From Phytoseiulus persimilis (lineage: Eukaryota; Arthropoda; Arachnida; Mesostigmata; Phytoseiidae): DNA of 64,000 nt. This document shows, in pieces, positions 40,241-52,184 of the stretch. Within the stretch, counting starts at the first letter, position 1. Each line of letters opens with the position of its first letter. The notes beneath the pieces are model-generated. The model saw only the letters and a list, made by a program, of their open reading frames with translations. It had not been told where the DNA came from and ran no database searches. A program made the position numbers and the translations under genes. The DNA lies in assembly GCA_037576195.1 (NCBI GenBank), contig CM075101.1, positions 11,346,001 to 11,410,000 of the forward strand, read 5' to 3'.

Positions 40241-42460
40241 CAATCAATAATAATAATAGCGATTTATTCGCGGATTTTCCGCAGTTCATAGTAACTCTTT
40301 AGCGATCTCGTTGATCGCTCTGTTCTCAAAGTATGTGCATTTTAGGATGTGATGGCGGGTAATTCTGTTTTCGCCGCAGTATTTACAGATACATTGCTCA
40401 TTGCGTTCTACGTAAAAGTCCTCTTTTGTACAGATTTTGTGATGGAAGCCATGGTAAGTAGCTCGGCATATGAAGGCTCGGTTTTTCCTATTCGCGAGTT
40501 TAAACCCTTCCCCGCAGAACGCTGGTCCCTCGGTGAACTCGTCCATGTCGAACTCGGCTCTTCCGCGTTCGAGATCTTCCGTGTATTCCCTCCACGCGGA
40601 TTCGCTGAAGCTGTATCCCAGCTCTTTAAGACTTTCACATAGGGTCTTCTCCTTCGTCAGTGCTAGGGCGAAGGTGTTCGATGTGTGCTTGCTCACTCCA
40701 AGGGTTGATTTGAGTAACAGGAGTTTGCATCTGTCAAGGTTTTTAAGACTACTTTTGGCGAGTTTGGTGCAGATGCAGTCCGTTCCATACCTGATGATGG
40801 GCATGACCATTATCTCGAATATTTTCAAGGCAGTGGTCATGGGAAGTTTTTGTAGGTTTCTGAGGCATACGATCGTCGATGCGGTTCGTGTGAGGAGTTG
40901 GTCTACATGGTCACCGAATCCGAGTGCCGGTTGCATCGTGATCCCGAGGTATTTGAAGCTCTGGACGAATTCTATCGGGGTTCTGTTTATGTACAGCCTG
41001 CTTTTCCCGATGGCTCCTGCTTTGAGGAGTTTCAGGGCTTTGGTCTTTCCTGTGTTGATGACCATTTCGTTTTCATCGCACCAGATTGAGAGAGCTGACA
41101 GTGCTTTCTGCAAATCATCTACGCTGTCTGAGGCGATAACAAGATCATCGGCATACATTTTTACGAGGACTTTTCTTCGTTCGAGTCTAGCGAGCAGGCT
41201 ATTGATGAAGAGCACGAAGAGCAGGGGGGATATTGAGTCGCCCTGCGCGACGCCTTTGTATTGCATCACCGGATTGCTGAGGTCGGCTCCGTTGTCGATG
41301 ATGAGTTCATTCGGTTGGAGTATTGAGCTAAGGATGGTGAGGGTCTTCCCTTTGATGTCGAATTTCTCTGCTGCGGTCTGTAAAAGTCTCCTTCTGCTAA
41401 CATTGTCGAATGCGGCCTTGAAGTCGACGAACACTGCGAAGGTGGGGTCTTTGTTCGAGTCCGTGTATTCGATGAGGGCTTGGATCGCTTGTTCGCAGGA
41501 TCGATGCGGAAGGAAGCCATGTTGATGCTGGGAGATCTTCGGCAGGCAGTGTAGGGTTCGGCGGTTCGACAGCGTGTTCGTGAACGCTTTATAGATGTGG
41601 GAAGCCAGGCTGATACATCTATAGTTGCTTGCGTCTTCAGGGGAGCCTTTGCCTTTGAAGATCGGTTTAACATGAGCGACGCGCCAGGTATTCGGGATCG
41701 TGCCGATGTCGAGAGCTTTGTTGAACAGTCTGGTGACGAGTGGTATCAGGATCTCTTGATCCTTCAGGATATCGATTGCGACCCGGTCGGGTCCGACTGT
41801 CTTGTGTCTTTTCATTCTCCTCAGAGTTGCGGTGACTTCCTCGTTGGATATGTAACCGTTATACCACTCGTCGTTCTCTTCGTGGCTGCGTTGGTCAGTA
41901 TCCGTTGCGTGTTCATATTCTGTTGATGAGTACAAGTTTCCGTAGTATTCCTCAAATGCCGGCAAGTCTACTTTCGGTAGGCATGGAGTCTTCTTCCCGG
42001 AATCAAAACCCACGGTTTCGTTTTGCTAGTGTGCACCTTCCGTTTGAATTCTTTTTCTTCAAATTCGGTCCGCTTCTTCTTGATTGCGGCTTTGTATGTT
42101 CGTCGGGCTGCCATGTAGTCCTTTGTTCCGATTTTGCTCGGGGTCAGTTGTTTTAGTTCTTGGCATTCTTTATCGAACCAGGGCTTGTTCATACGAAATG
42201 TCGTGTGGGCCGATCTCTCGATGAGCTCTAGAAACTCTCGGTAGGATTCGCCGAGAGTGAGATCGAGGCGCTGACTGACGTATTGGAGTTGTTTCTTGAG
42301 GTCATGGTCGTTGATCCTCATCATGAATCAATGTTAATACATTTAGATCTAGGTAACGGAAAAGGCTGAAAACTTCCGGGATACGTTTTTTTACATAGGG
42401 AACACGATCCTGTTGTTTGTAAGGAGACCCGTCGAGGTGGGGCACCTAACCCGTCCTTAT
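40241..42460 (-). mobile_element. 5'-truncated non-LTR retrotransposon (LINE)
   Basis: The RT-encoding part of ORF2, with a 3' end (minus sense) at an ATT/TTA microsatellite (about 40241-40256) 30 bp after the stop. Upstream sequence to about 42460 belongs to the same family, because it recurs at 38676-38812. No endonuclease domain was recognised, so the copy is 5' truncated. Confidence 0.88.
40286..42324 (-). pseudogene. LINE ORF2: reverse transcriptase with C-terminal zinc knuckle
   Basis: The main frame (42013 to 40286, 575 codons) contains RT motifs in order: FVDFKAAFD (motif A), GVAQGDSISPLLF (motif B), KMYADDLVIAS (motif C with catalytic YADD), and NTGKTKALKL. It ends with CKYCGENRITRHHILKC, a CX2CX7HX4C knuckle as in many LINE ORF2 C-termini. 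The upstream linker (42324-41970) is in another frame, joined by one frameshift near 42010. The RT core itself is uninterrupted, so decay is slight. Confidence 0.93.
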
Positions 42461-42469
42461 CATAGCGCC

Positions 42470-43490
42470 ATTCCAAGGCAATCAGTCGGGACAGCCTCTC
42501 TTCAAAATCGCTAGCCAGGTTCGGCTGGACCGAGAAGAGAAAGAAGTCCGCAACCTCGTCATCTAGACCCTTTTTTCGGGGCTTCAGCCCAGAACGACCG
42601 TGGTTGGAGGGAGGGGTTCAAGGGTATGCACTGCTCTCAAAAACTAAACGTCGATCGCTGATCCCGCCTGAGCCCGGCGGTCGAAGACCTCTGGAAGAAT
42701 GAAGGATCAATGATGTACTCCGCTTCCGTTGCCCTCTTGCAAGCGTCCGTTCCCTCCACGAGTCGCTATCCGATGCGCCGAGTAGATCACCAGATCGACA
42801 ACAACGTGCTTCCGAAGGTCAGAACCTTGTTCAGAATCGTGAGTCTTGTGAACAACGTTAATGGCAAGCGTCTTCTGCCGGATGGAACCATGTTCAATGA
42901 GGTGGTCGCATGTATGTTACAAATGGAGGACGCGCTGAATACGTTGGGCGAAGAGGTCCGAGATAACAACTGGAACATAATTCCGGAGACCATAGACCAT
43001 CCGTCCACGACCTTCCAACACTGACTGATAAAGAGCTCAAGATATTTTTCACTGAGACGTACGAGCTGAGCCAGTCTGTGTCGTATCTTGCGGACATGCT
43101 TGACGTCAATGAAACCATCTCAGACAATGCATGGTATCACCGCGACTAAGCAACAACCTCAAACTGAAGGTTCAGTCTCGTCACAGGAAGAGTGAAGAGT
43201 ACTGGTGCTGAATCGACTGTGCAGCAGACTCAAACGGTTCCGCAGGACTCGGCGCCATTATCGCGAGTGCAGTAGCGGAAATCGAACTGTTCTGCGCCCA
43301 CCACAGAAGGAGGCGACTGCTGCTGGGCTGCTATTCGTCATCCACTATCTTCCCCACGCGCGATATCTGTCGAGAGTCCTCATACTAGGCAACCCCCTAA
43401 CTCCACTCTTCAAAGATCGGTCCATTGTTCAAGTCATTGATGAAGTCATTGATTATTACGTTGTTTTTATTTTCACTCAGCTCGAGTAAC
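42470..43490 (+). other. Unassigned coding-like stretch between two LINEs
   Basis: A plus frame at 42710-43024 (104 codons, ending DHPSTTFQH) is followed in another frame by TDKELKIFFTETYELSQ and ADMLDVNETISDN (to about 43148). The composition looks protein-like, with acidic helical segments, but I recognise no family and see no splice junction joining the two. It may be a decayed transposon gene. Confidence 0.35.
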
Positions 43491-43501
43491 ATGGAGAATG
43501 A

Positions 43502-44100
43502 ATAAATAAATAAATAAGTAAATATCGGTGAAAGTCAGTCTAGATCCGGGAAAGAAATCTCAACGAACTGACATAAGAACATTCGAGTCCATGGTAGATA
43601 TCACAGAAAAGTCCACATTTTACACACATGCATTTGGGTGTAGGTTCGTGAAAGGAGCTATTTGAGCAAAGCTTAAAATGAAAACCGTGAACCGAGAATC
43701 GGGTCACTGTCTGTCGGTTCTCTCGGGCCGGGAGCTCCCAAGTGTCGTCCAACATCGCCACTGAGTTGAAGAATACGGGGTCGACCTCATCGAACTTCGT
43801 CTCCCAGCTTGCGAGACACCGCTCGAGAGCTCCGGTCGCGTGCAGTTTGAGCCGGCGCTGCGCATCCTCCACCAGGAGGGGAGTACCGGTAAGCAGGTAG
43901 ACGAGTCTGCTTCTCGTCGAAGCGTGTAGCCCGAGTGCCCTCTTCAGAAACGATGCCTTCACGCGATTGAGGTGTTCGAGGTCACTGGCAGTTACGTCGT
44001 CCCAGATCAGTTCCAGACCGAATATAGCAACGGGCAGGACCTTAATGTTGAAGAGAGCAATGGCTGTTTCTGGTTTGTCATTGATTATGGAGACTAACAA
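43502..44100 (-). mobile_element. Second 5'-truncated LINE, C-terminal ORF2 fragment
   Basis: A minus frame (44100-43540) corresponds to the post-RT region of a related LINE. It ends with CVKCGLFCDIYHGLEC, a knuckle like that of the first LINE. The 3' tail (minus sense) is an (ATTT)n repeat at about 43502-43520. It is truncated before the RT core. Confidence 0.8.
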
Positions 44101-44104
44101 AGAA

Positions 44105-46290
44105 TTGCGTCACTTGGAGTGTCCAACCGAAGCCCCGGCTTCGCCATGTAGGCCAGAAGAAATTCTTTCTCAGGGTAAAAAAAACTGCCCTTATCAGGGC
44201 CAACAACCTCTATGAGATCACTCACCTGAATCATCAGCTCAGCGGAGGCTTTCCAGTGTGACGGTCGAATTAGGTCCCGGTAGCCCCGACAACAGTCCGC
44301 TAGGAACGGGCGTTCGAGTTCGAAAAACCGAACAGTAGAACAATGGACGGTGTCTGAAAACTTAGCTGATCTTGTTCCGCCGTCACGCAGATAGTTTTGT
44401 AACCGAAATAACCGAAAAACTCCATGTTTTGGCTCTAAAATCGGTTAGTTCTCATCGACGAGAAGCTTCGTACAGTTCGAAACAACATGATTCCGTTGCG
44501 TCCTCATCCGCCTTACAAACGCACTAAACCACGAGTCTCTAGCATTCTCCGTTGTTGCACGGTAAGCGTTGAAAGAATGTCGAGCATTTCGGCGATTTCC
44601 AGCGGTGCGTCTCTTCCTTCCGCATGGATTGGAGGTAATCGAGAGTAATCTGAGCGATTCAAATACGGCAAAATGAGTCACTCTGAGGGAGGTGTCCAAC
44701 CATGCATCAAGGTTCGGGAACCGGGGTTGGGCCTGAAAGCCCCCTTATTCCGCTGTACCCTTTGGCTCCTTCGTCTGATCATGACGCCCCACTGTTCCCA
44801 CTACTAACGAGTCGAGCAACCCGGGTTACAGCCCAGGCGGTTTCGCGGGTCACATTCTCCTAGAAACCAGGCGCGGCTCTTCCCCTGTTTGTCGGAAAAA
44901 CGGAACCGCTCTGTCAGGTGCCTGCGCTGCCCCGAGCTCTTGCGTTTGACTTACTCATCAGATCTAATCAACTAGCTCCTCAACTAGCTCAAGCTATGTG
45001 GGTGAGGCTCTATCCACCCCGAGTCAACACATATCAGAATGTGTTCGATGATGAAGACTCGGCGCACAAGGACGCCCGAAGTTTCAAGAATTTGTTCGAC
45101 AAAGCTCCTTGTGGGATATTTTGGAATAACGATAGGTACCGGTGATCTGAGGGTGTTCTTTCCAAATGGTGACCCCAACAATGTCGAACCAGGAATCAAC
45201 AATGATTCGAAGACTGCTGGGTTCCTGAAAGTTCATCTTAGAAATGATCCGTACTTCTCCGAAGAGTTTGTTTGAGGGAATACGTTTATTCACAGCCCCA
45301 CGTGTTCGTGGCATCGTTATATCCTGCGTAACGAAACTACTAGGATCATTGATGAGACACGTCCCATTCCTCATCTGAAAACTTCCATCCCGAAGAGCAC
45401 GGGTTTAGAGGAAGATGAGGGCGAACGACGGCGAGTCCATTGCTAACCTTCCAAGATCATGCTCCGGATTATCCCAAAACCCGGAAGTCGACCAACTTTG
45501 TCGACCGTGCGCAGAACATAACAAGAGGACAACAGTGCGTCAGCGAACGATTCCTTCAACGAGGAGGATCGTTCTCAATTTCCGATGCTTCAAAAAAGAC
45601 GACGGATCGGAGCACAGGGGATGAGACAATAAATGTCCATAACTTTCAATGGCTTGGCAACTCGAGGGAGCTGATTTCCGACAAGTCGGGCGAACGCGCG
45701 CTGTTTCAAGGGAGCGAAGATTCCCGTTGAATCACTGAACTACACAGACTCCACCATACGAAGTAATACATAGATGTATAGAATGCGGAACTTCCACCAG
45801 CCCAGATCCCGACTCCTCCAAGAATCGTCAAGAATGTTCCTTGTGTTTTCTCATGGAACTTCCATTTTCTGTCGTTTCCGCAAGTCTTATGAGTGCGGTA
45901 TAGGTCCAGCACCGGACTGTGAGTCAACAGCACTCCGCGTGCAGACTAATCCACTGGACGCTTCTCCATGCTGAAACCGTCTACATATACATGCGGAATC
46001 ACTCAGGAGAGGAGGTTTGAAGGAACGGGCTGCAGCATTCGGAGATCAATGGAAGGCTTGAGCGCCTAAGAAATCGCGGTTGTCCCTTTCTGACAATGAT
46101 ATCACAATGAAACTGGATCATTGAAACCAGGAGACTTATCAGCTCCTAAACTCAGCGCCGAGTGCTACGGACTTTCCCCGAGTCCGAGAAAGTGTTAATA
46201 AGTGTCAGGGTGTGTCTCGCCGCATGCGCGGCGAAAATTGAGCGGGGTGGAGGTATAACGTTTTGAAAAATAACCTCCTTTTCTCTACTC
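44105..46290. other. Intergenic, no gene recognised
   Basis: Only short frames on both strands. None has a domain or matching splice sites. The plus frames at 44918-45275 and 45415-45730 were inspected and left unassigned. Confidence 0.5.
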
Positions 46291-46303
46291 TATGAGTTGC
46301 GGC

Positions 46304-46442
46304 GAGACATGTAATTCCAAATTGCAGATGATGGAATTTCGCCGTCACACGCTATTACGGAAATTATTTCTCATGTAAAATCATTTTCATAATTCCGTAT
46401 TACGGCGAAATGCCGTTATCCACAATACGGAAATACATGTCT
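46304..46442. mobile_element. 139-bp MITE with 9-bp target-site duplication
   Basis: Ends carry a 14-bp inverted repeat, AGACATGTAATTCC versus AGACATGTATTTCC. They are bracketed by the direct repeat AGTTGCGGC at 46295-46303 and 46443-46451. The interior is AT-rich and has further inverted ATTACGG/CCGTAAT strings. A 9-bp duplication points to Mutator-like mobilisation, which is an inference. Confidence 0.75.
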
Positions 46443-46631
46443 AGTTGCGGCCCGTGCGAGCTTCACAAAGAACAGATAGATCACCGCAATCGAAGCGAGC
46501 CTAGGTGTTCCATCGGAACAGCGGAATAGATTTGTGGCACGGATTCCGGATTTTCATCCGCTTGGCCTGTTATGCTTAGGGTGATCTTTGCGATCATCCG
46601 ACGTCGATGAGATCGCTGATCGGCATATTTT

Positions 46632-49600
46632 CTAACCGCCCATCACAAGGAAATACAACGACGTGTACCAGCTTTTACAATGACAGAACTTCTCCATCCA
46701 GTGGTCGCCCATGCACCACGTGGTGCCCCAATACATGTTGCATCGAGAAATACTCCGCCCCGCGGACATGGTTCCGTTCCTGAAAAGTACTACTGTAGCC
46801 TCAAAGATCGAGTTCCCAGGCGAATACAAGGCCGTGACCCAGAAATACTGGTCCTCCGACTCGTTGGGTCCCTGGACGCGTTGGACCTCTAGAACCTTAG
46901 CGAGCACAAGTTTGTAACAAAGGTGCAAGTTGACGATTTCGTTCAATCGATTCTCGAGCGCCACAGCTAGTCTTCGCGCCATGTGACTTTCGGCTGGGAG
47001 TTCACCTGTCTTACTGCCGCTTGCGTTGTCAACGGCGCAGGTACACCACATCGGGTCGATGGAAGCGGCCGAACAAGTCCTGTTGTTCGGAATGTCAGAG
47101 AAAAGACTCATTCCCCTGTTTGTGCGGAGAGCCCTGCGTCCGGGTATGGGTCCTTCGAGCTGAATGAGGTCCCGAAGGGTCGCGTGAACATCGTAGTGAG
47201 TTGTGAGACGCAGCGAGTTGCTTTCGAGCATCCCGCATTCCTTCGGATGCTGGTCACAGAAGCGTCGGGGCATCGCGACGAACGCAAAGGGCATACGATC
47301 TTCATACTTCCCTAGAATTCGTATACGAGAACTTGAATGACGAAGGATAACAGTTATGAGCGTTACGGGCGCCAGAACCTCCCAGAACCGACGGAGCAGG
47401 ATTTGATTTCGAGGTTCATATCGGAGACAGGTTACCGATCGTGGTAGTTCGGATCGTATCGAAGCGAATCCCATGATCGCTCAGGAATATTAAAGCGGTG
47501 TTGTTGAGAACACCATCCCTAGCGAGAGCTCTGAGATGGCGAACGAGAATCGCGTCCAAGTTGCCGACAGAATTCATCTGGAAAAATGGAGGTCGGTTGA
47601 CTGATCACGCGTCTCATCTGGCACGTCGAATGACGAAAATAATTGCTGGGCGGCCAACCTTGTCATGGGAGATATCGGAGAGCCAAACGTAGGCGAAAAA
47701 GTTTGATTGGCGGATCGTCAACATGGTGGCGAAGCGATTCATGTAATCCAGATACATCTCACTGGTGGTGGATCCAGCGTGACAAGGAACAGCTCCACCT
47801 GGAGTTCATCCATACACTCAGTACAGCTCGCGCCTCTTTCTTGATATGAAGCGCGGCTTTCGACCAGACCGCGACTTGAAATTTTGAGAGCCACAAAATT
47901 GGCCTGAACCATCCATGGAGGGAGTGGGAGAATACATGCCCAATGGCGACGATCCTACGTTGAGCCTCACAGGGCACTCACCTGTGGTATGTTTGAGGGG
48001 CGACTTCTCAAGGGATAGAAGGATCGGGTACGTGTAATAGTCGGCTGGAGTCCTTTTGAAACCTTTCAGATGATAATGAAAGAGCCCGAAAGATGGACTC
48101 TCCTCAAGAAACAACGAACGATATCCCACTTCCATGTACTCGCTCCAGATCATCTGATCGATGAGTCGGTCGAAGAAGCTGCAATATTCCGAATTGAGCA
48201 CAACAGCCACAAGATCTTCGAGGGATCGCCAAAGATACGCACGTGTCGCGGTGGAAAAAAGCTCAGGCTCACCCTCGGTCGTTGAATCTCATCGCCTCTG
48301 TTTCATTCATTCCATCAATGAGCGGGTTTTGGTTTGGAAAAGAGTTGTCTCCGACTTTGACGTATCCTCGCAGTTCGACTGGCTGAAGCTCAGTTCGGAC
48401 ATACGCCAAACTTTTACGCAAGTGTCGATAGGCGTTGAGGTAAGAGACTGAATCGACACCGAGTACCAGAACGTTGGTTCGTTCTCCAGCCGTGGTTTTG
48501 TCAAGAATAGTTTGAGCCCGGCGTTCCACATTTTCTTTCATCACCGGCACTGCGAACAGAGAAGATGTTGGATTCAGTCCAAGCGCTACTTTCAGAGGCT
48601 TATAGATCCATCAGTCCGTATAGCCTGAAGTCTGGCGTATAAGGAACGACTTCTTCCATCATTGAACCACCCAGAATTCACGGTCATCGATGGAATTTTG
48701 AAGGTCTGTCATTTTCCCATAACAGACGGAACGTTTCCACATCTTGCAAAATTATCGGGATTCACGAGCGTCCACACCAGCAAAAGCTCTCCAGATGTCC
48801 AGTCAAAAGAGTAGTCTCTCATACGCAAGACTCTAGGGCAATTCCACCTGACGAGTCTGTATAGTCTTGTAAATTACATACCGAGCATGTATTGCTCGAG
48901 GATGGTCCAGGACTTGTAGCGGCAGTCCACAAGGATGAATTCTGAGGTGATCTCTTGTCCCAAAACGAGCTCTTGTCGCTCTCGTAGACTCACCTGGAGT
49001 CGGGTCGTATAGTTCAGCTCGATTCCCAACTGTACGGCTGATTAAAAATTCGATCCTCAATGGACATTGTGCTTTTGTGAAAACAACAACCTTGCCGTCC
49101 GGTTGCTCCGAGGTTTCGTCCCTATAGACTTCACGGAAGGTGCATTTGATCGCGGCAGGGTCGATCCCTCCATAGTGATTGGATATTATCTTGGTGTCTA
49201 TATTCAAAACGTTATAGGACGTCCATTTGAGGAAGGACGGGGCTTCAGGGCAGACGGGATCCTCTTGCCTGACAAATGAGAAGACGACACGAGTTAGAGT
49301 TGATGCTATCAAGATTTTCCGAAAGTGAAACAGCTGGTGCCCGGTGCAAGACTAACTGACCTTTCGTACAAATTGACGACCGTGAAATCGAACGGCGAAA
49401 ACTCTGGGATTTTACAGGCTGACGTATCGATCCGGTAAGATATCACAAGTGGCTTGGACGGCCTCGAGGGTCCATCTCGTGAAAGAAAATGAAACTTTCA
49501 CTCAAATTTTCATTGACCTCTTTCCGTGTGGATCCACCCATTTAAAAGTCATTTCCCCACCAGTTATGCAACCAGATCGCGGAGGGAACTCACTTTGGGA

Positions 49601-49696
49601 TCTCTGCAAGTAACGGCTGAAGATCAGAGTAGCCAGTGCCATGGAGAAGAGCAGAACAAGTAAGAGCACTCTGTAGGTGCGGCTTCTCCTGGGCAT
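46632..49696 (-). CDS. DUF229 family protein, nine exons, complete
   Basis: Member of DUF229, a family often expanded in arthropods and nematodes and related to the alkaline phosphatase/sulfatase fold. Its substrate is unknown. Exons (minus): 49594-49696, 49361-49418, 48994-49268, 48882-48941, 48273-48549, 47982-48178, 47659-47798, 47436-47577 and 46632-47311. Every donor/acceptor phase agrees, and the sum is 1932 nt (643 aa). Residues 9-27 form a hydrophobic signal anchor (VLLLVLLFSMALATLIF), suggesting a type II membrane or secreted protein. Family landmarks: NVLVLGVDSVSYLNAYRHL (exon 5), GFKRTPADYYTYPI (exon 6), VPCHAGSTTSEMYLDYM (exon 7), FLSDHGIRF with a metal-site-like DxH (exon 8), and GKYEDRMPFAFVAMPRRF (exon 9). 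The exon 7 donor GTTGGC is weak. Introns are mostly 50-190 bp. Confidence 0.93.
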
Positions 49697-49699
49697 CAC

Positions 49700-52180
49700 C
49701 TTGAATTCGGAGAGAAATTATTTTCGGGTTATCGCTTGCAGCTGGAATCGCAGATCCACGTCATGGATCCGGATCGTGCCAACCAAGGCCAACGTGATGT
49801 CGAGCCTGATGAAAACGGACCTTTCGAGAGATGTTGAGTAATTTTTCTTCGGCAGCCATGGCTAGACCTGTAAAGCGGAAGGAGGCTCCCATGATTCACG
49901 AATCCAATCAGATCATTTGTAGATAGGGACGAAAACTGAGGCTTGCTTCATCACATGGCAACGAGCGATTTCAGAGTCAAGGCGTAGCCAAGGGAATATT
50001 TTGAAACCTCCGAATGTGGACCATGTCACGCGTTGTGGTCACCAATCGATCATATCATTAGGAGCTGGTGGAACGATGGAAATCCAAAATCAGTCGTTCT
50101 CGGACGCAAATGATCTCGAACTCATGCCCGGCAAATGAGATACCAACTCCCAACGGAGCACAAGTACCACGATGTAGTAATCGGGCGCGCTACCTGCGAA
50201 CTAAGAGCGATGGGACTCTTACCTGGAATGGGAAGCCCGAATCCGTCACCGCTAATCATACATTGACTTCGGGCTTTGACCGGCTCCAGAGTCTCCGAAT
50301 GGCCTTTCGTGGCCGGGAGCGAGATTCCGAGCCCTTGACACCAGTGGTCTTGATCACGAAAGAAAACAGCGATAGCTCAGGCAGCTCCCGAGCACAACAT
50401 TTCGTTCCCGGCAATCAAATACTGAACTTCCTCAACGGGAAAGACAGAAAGAACCAGAACCCCCTCCGAACTCGGCCTACCCAAAGCGGCTAGACAGCAC
50501 CATATTGATTGAGAGCTCTCGTTCCCGCACTTCCCCTGGCTCAACAATCAAATCTGGAACCCGGAACGCGCGTGACACCATAACTGGTTGATCTGTGCGG
50601 TCGCAAGTCGGGGGTTGGACTCAATTCATATTGATCGCTTCTCCTCGCGACAGCCGGCGGCGAGAACAAGAATAGTATCCCTCGATTACATGGTTCCGAA
50701 GTAACAGGAATCCTGAACCCAGACTGCTTCACTCGAAGCTGCCTTTCTAGTCAATGATCCGAAAACACTCTCTGAGATGCGCTCTCGCTTCTGAACTTAT
50801 GAGGGCCTACCGCTTCCGAGAAGAACGTTACTATGCACAGTACGGCTAGGATTGAAAAGACTCAACCACGAGAATCAGTATTGACGCGAAGATTTCTCTC
50901 CCATTGACATCAGAGAAACTCCGTTACTGTTGCTGCCCACAGTGAGTCTCTAGGAGCACCTGACGGCTCTCGTGATTGTTCCGCTTCCGCGCACTATAAT
51001 TAACAGTTGAGACTCACCGCAAGGGAGGTCGGTCCTCGCCGAAGAGAACGCACAGCAGCGTTCTATACTCCTTCAGCTTTCAATAGAGACATTCGTCCCC
51101 GAGCGAGCCATCGTAGAACTACTTGAAGTCCTGAACTTCTCCGGTAATGTTTACCCGCCTAGCAGACGATCGCAAGCCTGTGCGCTCTCCCTCTTGTTTC
51201 CGCTGCTTCTTCTCAGAGCGGCATCGTATTCATCACGTCGATGTCAAGAAGAAATCATGCTTCAATGAGCGAGTAAGAAACGCTTCCCTCGTTGGGATAT
51301 TCAATTGAGTTGACTGCGGGAGCCCATTATCTGAAAGGTTATGCATGTGAGGTGTTTCTAATGTGAAGCTCTCAGGGTAATCTGGAAGCGAGATCTAGGA
51401 AGAACACAGTGCGACTCGAACCACGAACGTGGGCACGAACTAGACAAAGGAGAGTGATGTGAGCCATGACTGACGCAAATAGTTTTCCAGCAATCTATGA
51501 ACGACCACGCAAATGTCAAAACTCAACTGCGAACACTCAGGCGCTCCATATCGTTGCGAGGTCTCCCAAATGTATTTGATTCACTTCGGGGTCGGAGGGG
51601 AGTAGGATGGAATCGTGCCGCTCGGGAAGTTGCGATTGAACCATCCACGACTTGCCTTCATGAATTCCCTGAACTCATCCCTTCAGCGATGAAATTCTTC
51701 AGAGCGCGCAGAGCAATAGGTCGACCTAGCGACCCCCCTCTTTCACTGAACTGCTCCTTGGCCATCAGGGGCTGATGCTCCACGACGGAAACCGTTGTCC
51801 AATCTGCCAAGTCTGCAGCAGGCTGCACTCGAAGCATAAGAACACACCGTCTGACGTTGCGGACGATAGCGAGAGGGGCGGGTCTTTCCTGATCCATTCT
51901 TAATGTATATAGTTCATGCCCAGATACACGTCCCCTATCCCATACAAATTCGATCCGTCTTAGCTGACTTTGGATTTCTGAGCCAGATCTGAGCTGGACC
52001 TTGCCACGGTTGGAGGGAGCGGGGTTTGTAACCGTGTTCCAAAGGGGCTGGAGTTAGCGTCTCACAGCACCAATGGCATTCCGAATCGTTCCCCCTGATG
52101 TTGAGCTGCGTCCGCTTCTAATCCCCTACCCCGCTAGTTCATAAGAAAATGAGACGAAAGGATCTCGGCCCTTAGTGGTT
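49700..52180. other. Intergenic upstream of the DUF229 gene
   Basis: This includes the presumed DUF229 promoter. The longest frames (plus 50068-50493; minus 51658-51897 opposite plus 51497-51775) show no domain that I know and no splice support. Confidence 0.5.
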
Positions 52181-52184
52181 CCTC

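Noticed and set aside
40470-41525. Plus-strand 351-codon frame
   Set aside because: It lies exactly opposite the LINE reverse transcriptase frame and is its antisense shadow.
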